This document shows, piece by piece, positions 1-5,782 of a stretch of DNA of 7,114 nt. A program made the translations under genes and the position numbers. The stretch's first letter is position 1, and every line of letters begins with the position of its first letter. This stretch comes from LMUY01 sp964245495 (GTDB taxonomy: Bacteria; Pseudomonadota; Alphaproteobacteria; Acetobacterales; Acetobacteraceae): the NCBI GenBank assembly GCA_964245495.1, contig CAXTNC010000172.1, positions 1 through 7,114 on the forward strand. The letters run 5' to 3'. The notes under the pieces are model-generated. The model searched no databases and was not told the origin of the DNA. It saw nothing but the letters and a program-made list of their open reading frames with translations.

Positions 1-847
1 TGCCGAAGCGGCGGGGAACGTCGGCTGGGGCGGGAACGGCGTCGTCCATGGCGGATGTTCCAGAGCGATGACGCGCTGTCTCACCACCGCATGAGGTTGA
101 GCGCAAGAGCGAGCGCCGCACCGCAGGAGCAGCTCCAAGCCCCAACAATGGGGCATCGGGCTGCGGCGGCGCGTAGAGCAAACCGGATGGCAGGATGACT
201 GCTTCGCTTTTGGGCGCAAGCTGACGCCACAGTTTGGGGGACACGACGAACCCACCTCGCTTGTCGAGGATGCCCGCTGTCATGATCGCTACAGGAGGGC
301 ATCCCTGCTCAGCGTCGCTTGTCAGCGTCCGGCCGTCGCCGCGCCAGCAGCCGGACGCTTCCTCTCCGAGCACCCCCGCCACGAATGGGACAGCACGATA
401 GACATGGTTTGCAACCTCCGCGAGGACGCGGCACAGCGCCCCTGACCACGGCTGGCTCGAAAAGGTCCAAGTTCCGTCCACGTCATGGACCGTTTTCAAT
501 GCTGCAGCCGGGATGCCCAATGTCAGCCAATCCGACGGTATCGGCCATTTGCTCGTCTCGTGAACACGCCTGAGCACAAAGGGCAGCTCAACCCCTGCCT
601 CACTCACCGAGAGCCGCCCGAACCGGGACGCATTGAGCCGCCGCCCACGCCCGCTCGGGTCAGGCGAAAGGGGACGGGTTTCGCCAATCCTGTTGGAAAC
701 CGACCACGGCCCTTCAACCAATGGGCAGGCCCAAACGGCTGTGACAGCCGCAACAGCTCGCGCGTCGTCCCCTGGCGGACCGAGTTGCAGCGACAAGTCG
801 AACTCGGGGCCAAGAAACAGCGGGTCCGCGTCGCGTGAAAGCGTCAT
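1..847 (-). CDS. Partial unrecognised protein, C-terminus beyond the left edge
   Basis: The minus strand stays open without a stop from ATG 845-847 to the left edge, about 282 codons. The translation looks like a real soluble protein: it begins MTLSRDADPLFLGPEFDLSL, is rich in Trp, Pro and Gly, and has well-formed stretches such as IPSDWLTLGIPAAALKTVHD (residues 103-122), a Trp-rich patch around WTF/QPW (127-134), GEEASGCW (161-168) and GGFVVSPKLWRQL (198-210). No signal peptide or membrane segment is apparent. I recognise no family and assign no function. By hand count, G/C at third positions over the first 60 codons is about 65%, against about 90% in argD, so this is probably accessory or acquired DNA. 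No Shine-Dalgarno precedes the ATG; an in-frame GTG at 881-883 is an alternative. The last 40 or so visible codons look less protein-like, so a frameshift or a second gene starting at ATG 47-49 is possible. Confidence 0.6.
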   Translation of the reverse strand, partial: MTLSRDADPLFLGPEFDLSLQLGPPGDDARAVAAVTAVWACPLVEGPWSVSNRIGETRPLSPDPSGRGRRLNASRFGRLSVSEAGVELPFVLRRVHETSKWPIPSDWLTLGIPAAALKTVHDVDGTWTFSSQPWSGALCRVLAEVANHVYRAVPFVAGVLGEEASGCWRGDGRTLTSDAEQGCPPVAIMTAGILDKRGGFVVSPKLWRQLAPKSEAVILPSGLLYAPPQPDAPLLGLGAAPAVRRSLLRSTSCGGETARHRSGTSAMDDAVPAPADVPRRFG

Positions 848-930
848 CGCGACGCGACGACGGCATTGCCGAGCGCAGGGCACACATTCGACGCTGGCGG
901 AGCCGCCCGCCTCGAACTCCCCGTCTCGAC

Positions 931-954
931 CTGCCCGCCTCCATAGGCGGGCAG
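931..954 (-). terminator. Hairpin, possible terminator of the exported-protein gene
   Basis: A perfect 9-bp G/C-rich stem (ctgcccgcc / ggcgggcag) encloses a 6-base loop, about 45 bases past the stop of the leftward exported-protein gene and before the next leftward start at 847. No T-run follows on the minus strand, so it may be a weak or Rho-assisted terminator, or simply a hairpin in the next gene's leader. I saw no gene in the rest of the 848-999 spacer. Confidence 0.4.
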
Positions 955-999
955 CGCCAGGCAGGCGCCAGCAGCAGCCGGCGCCCGGACGGCAAGCCG

Positions 1000-1404
1000 C
1001 TACTGGGCCGGCTTGGCCGCAGCCTTCTTGGCCGTGTGGCCGCGCACCACGGCATGGTGCACCGGGCCTTGGGAAGCGGTCGGCTGGAAATCGACGTACG
1101 GCACCGGCGTGTCGCTCGGAGTGGTGGCGAGCGCCTGGGCGGCGGCGCGGCCGGCGGGCGTCGCGCCGTCGCCAGCGGACGCGGCAGAAGCCGCAGGCGT
1201 GCCAGCCGGCGTCCCATTGTGGCGGCCTCGCGCCGCGTGCCCGGTGGCCGGGGCTGCCGCGCCGTTGACCTCGGGTGGAGCCGCTGGGCTGCTGGCGTCA
1301 GGCGGCGTGCCTTGCGCGTGGGCCGCGCCGGCCGCGAGCAGGGCAAGGGCGGGGATCAACCCTGTGAGTCGGCCCGTCAGTCGGCCCGTCAGTCGGATCG
1401 TCAT
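1000..1404 (-). CDS. Small exported Ala/Pro-rich protein of unknown function
   Basis: This gene encodes 134 residues. ATG 1402-1404 is chosen because a strong GGAGGAA (1411-1417) lies 6 bases upstream; the frame stays open further upstream but without such support. The N-terminus is a Sec-type signal peptide: a basic n-region made of three RLTG repeats (residues 4-15), a hydrophobic core LIPALALLAAG, and an AHA cleavage site before Q31. The mature part (about 104 residues) is Ala, Pro, Thr and Gly rich and probably disordered, with one more conserved-looking patch VPYVDFQPTASQGPVHH (101-117) and a basic Lys/Ala tail ending KKAAAKPAQ. It is probably periplasmic or cell-surface. It lies 140 bases downstream of recX in the same direction, far enough to have its own promoter. 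I do not recognise the family and infer no activity. Confidence 0.68.
   Translation of the reverse strand: MTIRLTGRLTGRLTGLIPALALLAAGAAHAQGTPPDASSPAAPPEVNGAAAPATGHAARGRHNGTPAGTPAASAASAGDGATPAGRAAAQALATTPSDTPVPYVDFQPTASQGPVHHAVVRGHTAKKAAAKPAQ
1367..1402 (-). repeat. Three 12-bp tandem repeats encoding (RLTG)x3
   Basis: Three adjacent 12-bp units sit directly after the ATG of the exported-protein gene: agtcggcccgtc at 1367-1378, the same at 1379-1390, and agtcggatcgtc (two mismatches) at 1391-1402, written on the plus strand. Each encodes one Arg-Leu-Thr-Gly block of the signal peptide n-region. Because the unit is a multiple of three, gain or loss of a copy changes n-region length and charge without breaking the frame. 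Confidence 0.85.
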
Positions 1405-1544
1405 GCGTGTTTCCTCCGGAAGCCCTTGGTCAGGGAACGGCCCAGACGCTACCATCATGATGTTGCGTCGTGTCCACCGCGAAGAGGCTGTTTTCAGGCC
1501 TGCTGGCGCTTTCGCATCACAGTGCGGCAGGGATGCATCATGTT

Positions 1545-2111
1545 TCAGCCGCGGCGGGCTTCCAGCAGCAGCGTTTCCGCCTCGTCCGGCGGCAGGCCCA
1601 GCACGCGGCTGGCGATGCCGGCGGGGAAGCCGGCGCGCGCCAGCCGGGCCAGGTCCCGCGTGCGCTGCGCCGGGTCGGGGTCCTCCGCCACCATGCGGAA
1701 CGGCCCCATGCGGCGGCGGCTGGCGTAGAGCACGGCGGCGGCGAGTTCGGCCGCCGGGTCCTCCGGCAGGGCGGCCAGCTCGGGCGGCACGCCCTTGCCT
1801 TGCAGGTGCGCCGTGATCGCCCGGCGGGAACGGCCGGCGCGGTGCAGGCTGCGGGTGCGCCCGGCGGCGAACAGCGCGTCGTCCACCGCCCCGATGGATG
1901 CAAGGTGCGCCACCACGCCACGGGCGGCGGCATGGGCGGCGGCGGCGGCCTCCGGAGGGGCTTCCGCGGCGCGCGCCCAGCGGTCGATGCGGCGGTTCAG
2001 CACCCGGAGCAGCCCGGCCTGCGTGGCGCTGTAGCGGGTGAGATAGGTCAATGCCGCCTGCCGCAGGCTGGCGGCGTCCGGGGCCGGTCCGGGCGGCTTG
2101 GGCGGTCGCAT
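1545..2111 (-). CDS. recX: RecX family regulator of RecA
   Basis: RecX proteins bind RecA filaments and usually limit RecA recombinase and coprotease activity in the cytoplasm. The 188-residue product has the helical-repeat layout of the family: an N-terminal ALTYLTRYSATQAGLLRVL segment; the hallmark VDD of SIGAVDDALFA (residues 76-78), followed by an R-S-L-H-R-A-G-R-S-R-R basic stretch; QGKGV (104-108); and a C-terminal LARLARAGFPAGIASRVLGL helix (155-174). The start is uncertain: ATG 2109-2111 has no clear Shine-Dalgarno, and an in-frame ATG at 2160-2162 would add 17 Arg/Pro-rich residues. I prefer 2111 because the upstream ATG lies inside the probable EcfG promoter of the divergent gene. 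No recA is visible nearby. The divergent start region is shared with the PRC-barrel gene. Confidence 0.85.
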   Translation of the reverse strand: MRPPKPPGPAPDAASLRQAALTYLTRYSATQAGLLRVLNRRIDRWARAAEAPPEAAAAAHAAARGVVAHLASIGAVDDALFAAGRTRSLHRAGRSRRAITAHLQGKGVPPELAALPEDPAAELAAAVLYASRRRMGPFRMVAEDPDPAQRTRDLARLARAGFPAGIASRVLGLPPDEAETLLLEARRG

Positions 2112-2143
2112 GGGGCTGACAGTGCCACGTGGCGGCGGCCTCC

Positions 2144-2169
2144 GGAACCCGGCGCGCCGCATGGGCGTT
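2144..2169 (+). promoter_or_regulatory. EcfG-type general-stress promoter of the PRC-barrel gene
   Basis: GGAAC (2144-2148), a 17-base spacer and CGTT (2166-2169) match exactly the consensus GGAAC-N16/17-CGTT known for the alphaproteobacterial general stress sigma factor EcfG. A start of transcription near 2176 would give a leader of about 20 bases that contains the GGGAGAG ribosome binding site and leads into GTG 2197. The fit of motif, spacing and distance is what makes it convincing. Whether this organism has EcfG/PhyR cannot be seen here. Confidence 0.65.
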
Positions 2170-2181
2170 GGCGGGCCGATT

Positions 2182-2188
2182 GGGAGAG
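2182..2188 (+). promoter_or_regulatory. Ribosome binding site fixing the GTG start at 2197
   Basis: GGGAGAG lies 8 bases before GTG 2197-2199. The open frame extends back to an ATG at 2098, but that would put Arg/Gly-rich residues ahead of a clean signal peptide and would place the start upstream of the predicted promoter, so the GTG is preferred. Confidence 0.7.
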
Positions 2189-2196
2189 ATCATTCC

Positions 2197-2610
2197 GTGA
2201 CACGCACCATCGGCTTCGCGCTGGCAGCCGCCCTGGCAGCCGCCCCGCTCCACGCCCGTGCCCAGGCCGCTGGGGCGCCCGACGCCAAGCTGACTCCCGC
2301 GCCCGGCAACCCCAGCCTGTCCGTGGCCAGCGTGCGGATGGAGAACGGGCTGCGCGCCAGCAAGGTGATCGGCGCCGGCGTGTACAGCGACGGCAACACC
2401 CAGGTCGGCGCCATCGACGACCTGATCATGACGCCGGACAACGCCGTGGTGCTGGCAGTCCTGTCGGTCGGCGGCGTCATGGGCCTGGGAGGCAAGCTGG
2501 TGGCGCTGCCGATCGGCCAGCTGCAAAAGGGCCAGGACGGCCGGTACACGCTGCCGGGCAGCAGCAAGGACTCGCTGAACGCGATGCCCAGCTTCGTTTA
2601 CAACAACTAA
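2197..2610 (+). CDS. Exported PRC-barrel domain protein
   Basis: This encodes 137 residues from GTG 2197. The first 24 or so form a Sec signal peptide (MTRTIGFALAAALAAAPLHA, with cleavage near ARA/AQA), so the product is probably periplasmic. After a short linker, residues about 50-112 form a PRC-barrel: LRASKVIGAGVYSDGNTQVG, then IDDLIM, VVLAVLSVGGVMGLGGKLVA and LPIGQLQ, the strand and turn pattern of the family. PRC-barrels are small beta-barrel modules found in the photosynthetic reaction centre H subunit, RimM and many exported alphaproteobacterial proteins; the role of the exported single-domain forms is not established, and I propose no ligand. The exact EcfG-type promoter upstream suggests expression in stress or stationary phase. 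It diverges from recX, and argD begins 131 bases downstream. Confidence 0.85.
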   Translation: MTRTIGFALAAALAAAPLHARAQAAGAPDAKLTPAPGNPSLSVASVRMENGLRASKVIGAGVYSDGNTQVGAIDDLIMTPDNAVVLAVLSVGGVMGLGGKLVALPIGQLQKGQDGRYTLPGSSKDSLNAMPSFVYNN

Positions 2611-2640
2611 GGAAGCCGCTGGCATCGTTCGTCTTTTGGT

Positions 2641-2670
2641 TTGACTTGGCCAGCGCGGGCGTTTCATGCT
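2641..2670 (+). promoter_or_regulatory. Candidate housekeeping promoter for the arg operon
   Basis: TTGACT (2641-2646, five of six matches to the -35 consensus) is followed after 18 bases by CATGCT (2665-2670, three of six to the -10). It is the best sigma-70-like pair I found in the 131-base gap before argD. The -10 is poor and the spacing one base long, so this is tentative. Confidence 0.3.
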
Positions 2671-2678
2671 CCGCCTTT

Positions 2679-2719
2679 CCCCCAAGCCTTGGCCCCAAGC
2701 CCTGGCCCCCAAGCCTTGG
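2679..2719. repeat. Three-unit C/G-rich tandem repeat before argD
   Basis: Two identical 14-base units cccccaagccttgg (2679-2692 and 2706-2719) flank a 13-base variant ccccaagccctgg (2693-2705). Each full unit holds CCAAG-C-CTTGG, so any copy can pair with any other and several alternative stems are possible in the transcript. The last unit ends 8 bases before the GAGGTG ribosome binding site (2728-2733) of argD. It could be a dispersed chromosomal repeat, a weak terminator for the PRC-barrel gene, or part of the argD leader. Confidence 0.65.
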
Positions 2720-2741
2720 GACCACCTGAGGTGCCGCCGTC

Positions 2742-3935
2742 ATGATCGCTCCGCTGATGCCCACCTACAACCGTGCCGACCTCGCCTTCGAGCGGGGGGA
2801 AGGCGCGTGGCTGTTCACGGGAGACGGGCGACGGTTCCTCGATTTCGGCGCCGGCATCGCCACCTCCTCGCTCGGCCACAACAACCCCCACCTGGTCGCC
2901 GCCATCGCCGAGCAGGCCGCCCGGGTGATGCACGTCTCCAACCTGTACCGGGTGCCCGGCGCCGAGCGGCTGGCCGCGCGCTTGGTGGCGGCGACGTTCG
3001 CGGACAGCGTGTTCTTCTGCAACTCGGGCGCCGAAGCGAACGAGGGCATGGTCAAGGCGGTGCGCCGCACCATGGCGGAGGCCGGGCAGCCGGAGCGCTT
3101 CCACCTGATCTGCTTCGACGGCGCGTTCCACGGCCGCACGCTCGCCATGATCAGCGCCACCGGCAACGCCAAGTACCTGCAAGGCTTCGGCCCGGCGGTG
3201 CAAGGCTTCGATCACGTGCCGTTCGGCAACATGAACGCCGTGCGCGCCGCCATCGGCCCGCACACGGCCGGCATCTTCGTGGAGCCGGTGCAAGGCGAGG
3301 GCGGCGTGCGGCCAGCCCCGCTGCGCTTCCTGCAAGACCTGCGGGCGGTGTGCGACGAGTACGGGCTGCTGCTGGCGCTGGACGAGGTGCAGTGCGGCAT
3401 GGGCCGCACCGGCAAGCTGTTCGCGCACGAGTGGGCGGGCATCGAGCCGGACGTGATGAGCGCCGCCAAGGGCATCGCCGGCGGCTTCCCGATGGGCGCG
3501 GTGCTGGCCAAGGAGGCGGTCGCCCGCCACCTCGCGCCCGGCAGCCACGGCACGACGTTCGGCGGCAACCCGCTCGCCTGCGCCGCCGGCAACGCGGTGC
3601 TGGACGTGATGCTGGCGCCGGGTTTCCTGGAGGAGGTGGACCGCAAGGCCCGGGTGCTGTGGGGCGCGCTGGAGCAGCTGGTGCGCGACGAGCCGGAGGT
3701 GCTGGAGGACGTGCGCGGCGCAGGCCTGATGCTCGGGCTGAAGTGCCGGGCGCCGAACGGCGAGGTGCAGGCGGCGTTCACCGCGGAAGGGCTGCTGACG
3801 GTGAGCGCCGGGGACAACGTGGTGCGTCTGGTGCCGCCGCTGGTCATCACGGATGAGGACGTGGCTGCCGCGCTGGACATGATCCGCCGCGGGGTGCGCC
3901 GCTGCCGGCCCTATGCCCAGGCAGCCGCCAAGTGA
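2742..3935 (+). CDS. argD: Acetylornithine aminotransferase
   Basis: This is a pyridoxal-phosphate class III aminotransferase of 397 residues, normal length for the family. It converts N-acetylglutamate semialdehyde and glutamate to N-acetylornithine and 2-oxoglutarate in cytoplasmic arginine synthesis. Visible motifs are GHNNPHLVAAI (45-55), the phosphate-binding SGAEAN (95-100), FDGAFHGRT (125-133), EPVQGEGG (181-188), LDEVQCGMGRTG (213-224) with the cofactor-binding Asp214, SAAKGIAGGFPMGA with the Schiff-base Lys243, and TFGGNPLA (272-279). ATG 2742 is chosen for GAGGTG (2728-2733) 8 bases upstream and the typical opening MPTYNRADLAFERGEG from residue 6. Related enzymes also act on succinyl-diaminopimelate or succinylornithine, but linkage to argF supports the arginine role. 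Its stop overlaps the argF start, so the two are surely co-transcribed and probably translationally coupled. Confidence 0.96.
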   Translation: MIAPLMPTYNRADLAFERGEGAWLFTGDGRRFLDFGAGIATSSLGHNNPHLVAAIAEQAARVMHVSNLYRVPGAERLAARLVAATFADSVFFCNSGAEANEGMVKAVRRTMAEAGQPERFHLICFDGAFHGRTLAMISATGNAKYLQGFGPAVQGFDHVPFGNMNAVRAAIGPHTAGIFVEPVQGEGGVRPAPLRFLQDLRAVCDEYGLLLALDEVQCGMGRTGKLFAHEWAGIEPDVMSAAKGIAGGFPMGAVLAKEAVARHLAPGSHGTTFGGNPLACAAGNAVLDVMLAPGFLEEVDRKARVLWGALEQLVRDEPEVLEDVRGAGLMLGLKCRAPNGEVQAAFTAEGLLTVSAGDNVVRLVPPLVITDEDVAAALDMIRRGVRRCRPYAQAAAK

Positions 3936-4897
3936 GCGGCGCGCTTCGCCGCCTGCGCGCGGAGGATGGGCCGGCGCTGAGCGCGGGCAGCCCGCGGCAT
4001 TTCCTGGACCTGAGGCATTTCGAGCCGGCAGTGCTGCGGCAGATGCTGGACGTGGCGCGCGGCTTCAAGCAGGCCGGGGTGCCTTCCTCCCGCCCGCTGG
4101 CCGGCCGCACCCTGGCGCTGGTGTTCGAGAAGCCGTCCACCCGCACCCGCGTCTCGTTCGAGGTGGCGATGCGCCAGTTGGGCGGCGACGTGGTGGTGCT
4201 GCAAGGCAGCGAGCTGCAGCTGGGCCGCGGCGAGACGGTCGCCGATACCGCGCGGACGCTGTCCCGCTACGTGGACGCGATCGTGCTGCGCACGGACAAC
4301 GCGGCCAAGCTGGCGGAGCTGGCGCTGCACGCCACGGTGCCGGTGATCAACGGGCTGACCGACAAGTCCCACCCGTGCCAGCTGATGGCCGACGTCATGA
4401 CCTTCGAGGAGCACCGCGGTTCGGTCGCGGGCCAGGTGGTCGCCTGGGTGGGGGACGGCAACAACGTCGCATGCTCCTGGATCGAGGCGGCGGTGCGCTT
4501 CGGCTTCACCCTGCGCATCGCCTGCCCGGCGTCGTTGCAGCCCGCCCCGGAGGCGCTGGCCTGGGCGCGGTCGGAAGGCGCCACCGTCACCGTCGGCACG
4601 GACCCGGCGGCGGCCGTCGCCGGAGCGCGCTGCGTGGTGACGGACGCCTGGGTGAGCATGGCGGACGACCCGGACGAGAGCCGCCACGCCCTGCTGGCGC
4701 CCTACCAGGTGGATGCCCGGCTCATGCGCGCGGCGGCAGCGGACGCGCTGTTCATGCACTGCCTGCCGGCGCACCGCGGCGAGGAGGTGACCGCCGAGGT
4801 GATCGACGGCCCGCAATCGGTGGTGTTCGACGGGGCGGAAAACCGGCTGCACGCGCAAAAAGGCGTGCTGGCCTGGGCGCTGGGGGCGGTGCGATGA
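3932..4897 (+). CDS. argF: Ornithine carbamoyltransferase
   Basis: ArgF joins carbamoyl phosphate to ornithine to give citrulline, the step after acetylornithine is deacetylated, in the cytoplasm; the family usually forms trimers. The product has 321 residues. The carbamoyl-phosphate domain shows HFLDL (23-27), EKPSTRTRVSFE (66-77) with the STRTR loop, and HPCQ (147-150). The ornithine domain shows WVGDGNNVA (172-180), DAWVSM (238-243; the family usually has DVWVSMG) and the catalytic HCLPAHRGEEV (276-286), ending with ENRLHAQK. All key residues are present. The start is GTG 3932, forming a four-base GTGA overlap with the argD stop; the local Shine-Dalgarno is weak, which fits coupling to argD translation. 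A four-base ATGA overlap links it to the next gene. It is anabolic OTCase by context rather than the catabolic ArcB type. Confidence 0.96.
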   Translation: MSGALRRLRAEDGPALSAGSPRHFLDLRHFEPAVLRQMLDVARGFKQAGVPSSRPLAGRTLALVFEKPSTRTRVSFEVAMRQLGGDVVVLQGSELQLGRGETVADTARTLSRYVDAIVLRTDNAAKLAELALHATVPVINGLTDKSHPCQLMADVMTFEEHRGSVAGQVVAWVGDGNNVACSWIEAAVRFGFTLRIACPASLQPAPEALAWARSEGATVTVGTDPAAAVAGARCVVTDAWVSMADDPDESRHALLAPYQVDARLMRAAAADALFMHCLPAHRGEEVTAEVIDGPQSVVFDGAENRLHAQKGVLAWALGAVR

Positions 4898-5169
4898 CCC
4901 GCTCCTCCCTGACGGAGGAAACGCCCTCCACGCCGGGCTGGGTGGACCGGCGCATCCGCGAGCTGCTGGCGCCGTATGGCGATGCCGCGGTTGCGGCAGG
5001 CAACGCCTATGCCGACTGCCTGGCGGGGGTGCGCGGCGGGGTGGACGTGGACGGCGGGCACGACCGATGCCGGCGCGGCTTGATGAAAGCTTTGGACGAC
5101 GTTCCGGACCGAAACGCCCTGGACCAAAGGCTGCAGGCTTTGGAGGCTGAGATCAGCGCGGACACCTGA
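4894..5169 (+). CDS. Unknown 91-residue protein, third gene of the arg operon
   Basis: The ATG at 4894 overlaps the argF stop (ATGA), a classic sign of translational coupling. The protein is small, soluble, acidic at its end and probably mostly helical: a Ser/Thr/Glu N-terminus; GWVDRRIRELLAPYGDAAVA (15-34); a middle with two cysteines (Cys42 and Cys59) and a Gly/Asp-rich turn GGVDVDGGHD (48-57); and a C-terminal heptad-like helix NALDQRLQALEAEI (74-87). It has no signal peptide or membrane segment. I recognise no family. The tight overlap suggests it is made with ArgD and ArgF and might act with them, but that is inference; codon choice is as G/C-rich as argF. A strong hairpin follows the stop by 26 bases, marking the operon end. 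Confidence 0.75.
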   Translation: MTRSSLTEETPSTPGWVDRRIRELLAPYGDAAVAAGNAYADCLAGVRGGVDVDGGHDRCRRGLMKALDDVPDRNALDQRLQALEAEISADT

Positions 5170-5195
5170 GCAGCAAGGTTTCGCCCCGCATCTGC

Positions 5196-5227
5196 AAGGA
5201 CCCGCCACTTGCAAGCGGCGGGTCCTT
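5196..5227 (+). terminator. Terminator hairpin between convergent genes
   Basis: A perfect 11-bp stem (aaggacccgcc / ggcgggtcctt) encloses a 10-base loop that itself contains the palindrome cttgcaag. On the plus strand it is followed six bases later by TTTT (5234-5237). It lies 26 bases after the arg operon stop and 11 bases from the stop of the convergent GSP26-like gene, so it could stop transcription from both sides; T-richness favours the plus strand. Confidence 0.75.
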
Positions 5228-5238
5228 CACCCGTTTTG

Positions 5239-5727
5239 TCAGGCCATTGACACCGTGCCGTGGCCGCCCGGGTTCGGGCTTTCCCCCGTCACCACCGCCT
5301 TCACGTAGCCATAGGCGTGCAGCATCGTGGATGACGGCGCGTCCCAGTACTCCGCCTGCTGCACCTTGACCTTCAGCAGCGCGATCTCCGGGTCGTCCTT
5401 GCCCTTCGGGAACCAGGTGCGGACCGGCTCGGACCAGTGCTCGTCGATCGCCGCGCGGTCCCGCACCAGGCTCGCCGTGCCGGACACCGAGACGTAATCC
5501 TGCTTGCCGGGGTGCGCGAAGGCCAGGTTGACCCGCTGGTCCTGGTCCACCTCCATAACCTTGTGCGCGCTTGCCTTGGTGAAGAACCACAGCGAGCCGT
5601 CGAACTCCTTCTGGGACAGGGCCATCGGGCGGCTGCGGAGCATCCCGTCATCTTCCGTCACCATCATGGCGAACTCGATCGCCTTGACCAGGTCCCACAG
5701 CTTGGCAGTGTCGTTCGTGTCCGTCAC
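5239..5727 (-). CDS. General stress protein 26-like, PNPOx-fold protein
   Basis: The 162-residue product belongs to the pyridoxamine-5'-phosphate-oxidase-related split-barrel family known as general stress protein 26 (COG3871 type), which binds flavin or similar cofactors; no specific reaction is assured. Recognisable segments are LWDLVKAIEFAMMVTEDDG (10-28), RSRPMAL (31-37), GSLWFFTKASAHKVMEV (44-60), VSVSGTASLVRDRAAIDEHW (79-98), WFPKGKDDPEIALLKV (105-120) and the typical AEYWDAPSS (125-133). GTG 5725-5727 is chosen because GAAGGA (5735-5740) sits 7 bases upstream; the nearby ATG at 5731-5733 is out of frame and meets a stop after two codons. The gene faces the arg operon, sharing a terminator, and diverges from hslO. 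An EcfG-like promoter motif upstream agrees with a general stress role. Confidence 0.88.
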   Translation of the reverse strand: MTDTNDTAKLWDLVKAIEFAMMVTEDDGMLRSRPMALSQKEFDGSLWFFTKASAHKVMEVDQDQRVNLAFAHPGKQDYVSVSGTASLVRDRAAIDEHWSEPVRTWFPKGKDDPEIALLKVKVQQAEYWDAPSSTMLHAYGYVKAVVTGESPNPGGHGTVSMA

Positions 5728-5754
5728 GGCATGATCCTTCAACAGATGGACGTG

Positions 5755-5779
5755 GGAACGGCGGGAGGCTGCGGGGGTT
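5755..5779 (+). promoter_or_regulatory. EcfG-like motif reading toward hslO
   Basis: On the plus strand, GGAAC (5755-5759), 16 bases and GGTT (5776-5779) match the EcfG consensus with one mismatch in the -10. It occupies the same DNA as the minus-strand motif. A start near 5786 would give hslO a leader of about 50 bases. It may be a by-product of the partial symmetry of the element. Confidence 0.35.
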
Positions 5780-5782
5780 TCC
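5757..5782 (-). promoter_or_regulatory. EcfG-like promoter for the GSP26-like gene
   Basis: Read on the minus strand, GGAAA (5782-5778), a 17-base spacer and CGTT (5760-5757) match GGAAC-N16/17-CGTT with one mismatch in the -35. Transcription would begin near 5750, giving a leader of a little over 20 bases with the GAAGGA ribosome binding site, much as at the PRC-barrel gene. The position and the gene's stress annotation support it; the mismatch keeps it tentative. Confidence 0.5.

Noticed and set aside
1405..1544. Promoter or terminator between recX and the exported-protein gene
   Set aside because: There is a CGTT (1436-1439, minus) without a matching GGAAC, a TGGACA-like -35 without a good -10, and only short bulged stems. 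None is strong enough to annotate.
835..1816. Plus-strand frames of 297 and 267 codons opposite the exported-protein gene
   Set aside because: Their composition is Arg-rich shadow sequence and neither has a Shine-Dalgarno; the minus-strand gene has a signal peptide and GGAGGAA.
2109..2162. ATG 2160-2162 as the recX start
   Set aside because: It would add 17 Arg/Pro-rich residues before the family's conserved region and would lie inside the predicted promoter of the divergent gene. It is not excluded, as neither start has a Shine-Dalgarno.
1000..2712. A 570-codon minus-strand frame across the PRC-barrel gene, recX region and exported-protein gene
   Set aside because: Only its last 134 codons look like a protein, with their own signal peptide and ribosome binding site. 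The rest is Arg/Pro/Gly-rich translation opposite or out of frame with recX and the PRC-barrel gene.
1470..2729. A 419-codon plus-strand frame over recX and the PRC-barrel gene
   Set aside because: The recX and PRC-barrel frames have family motifs; this frame has only low-complexity Arg/Ala/Gly sequence.
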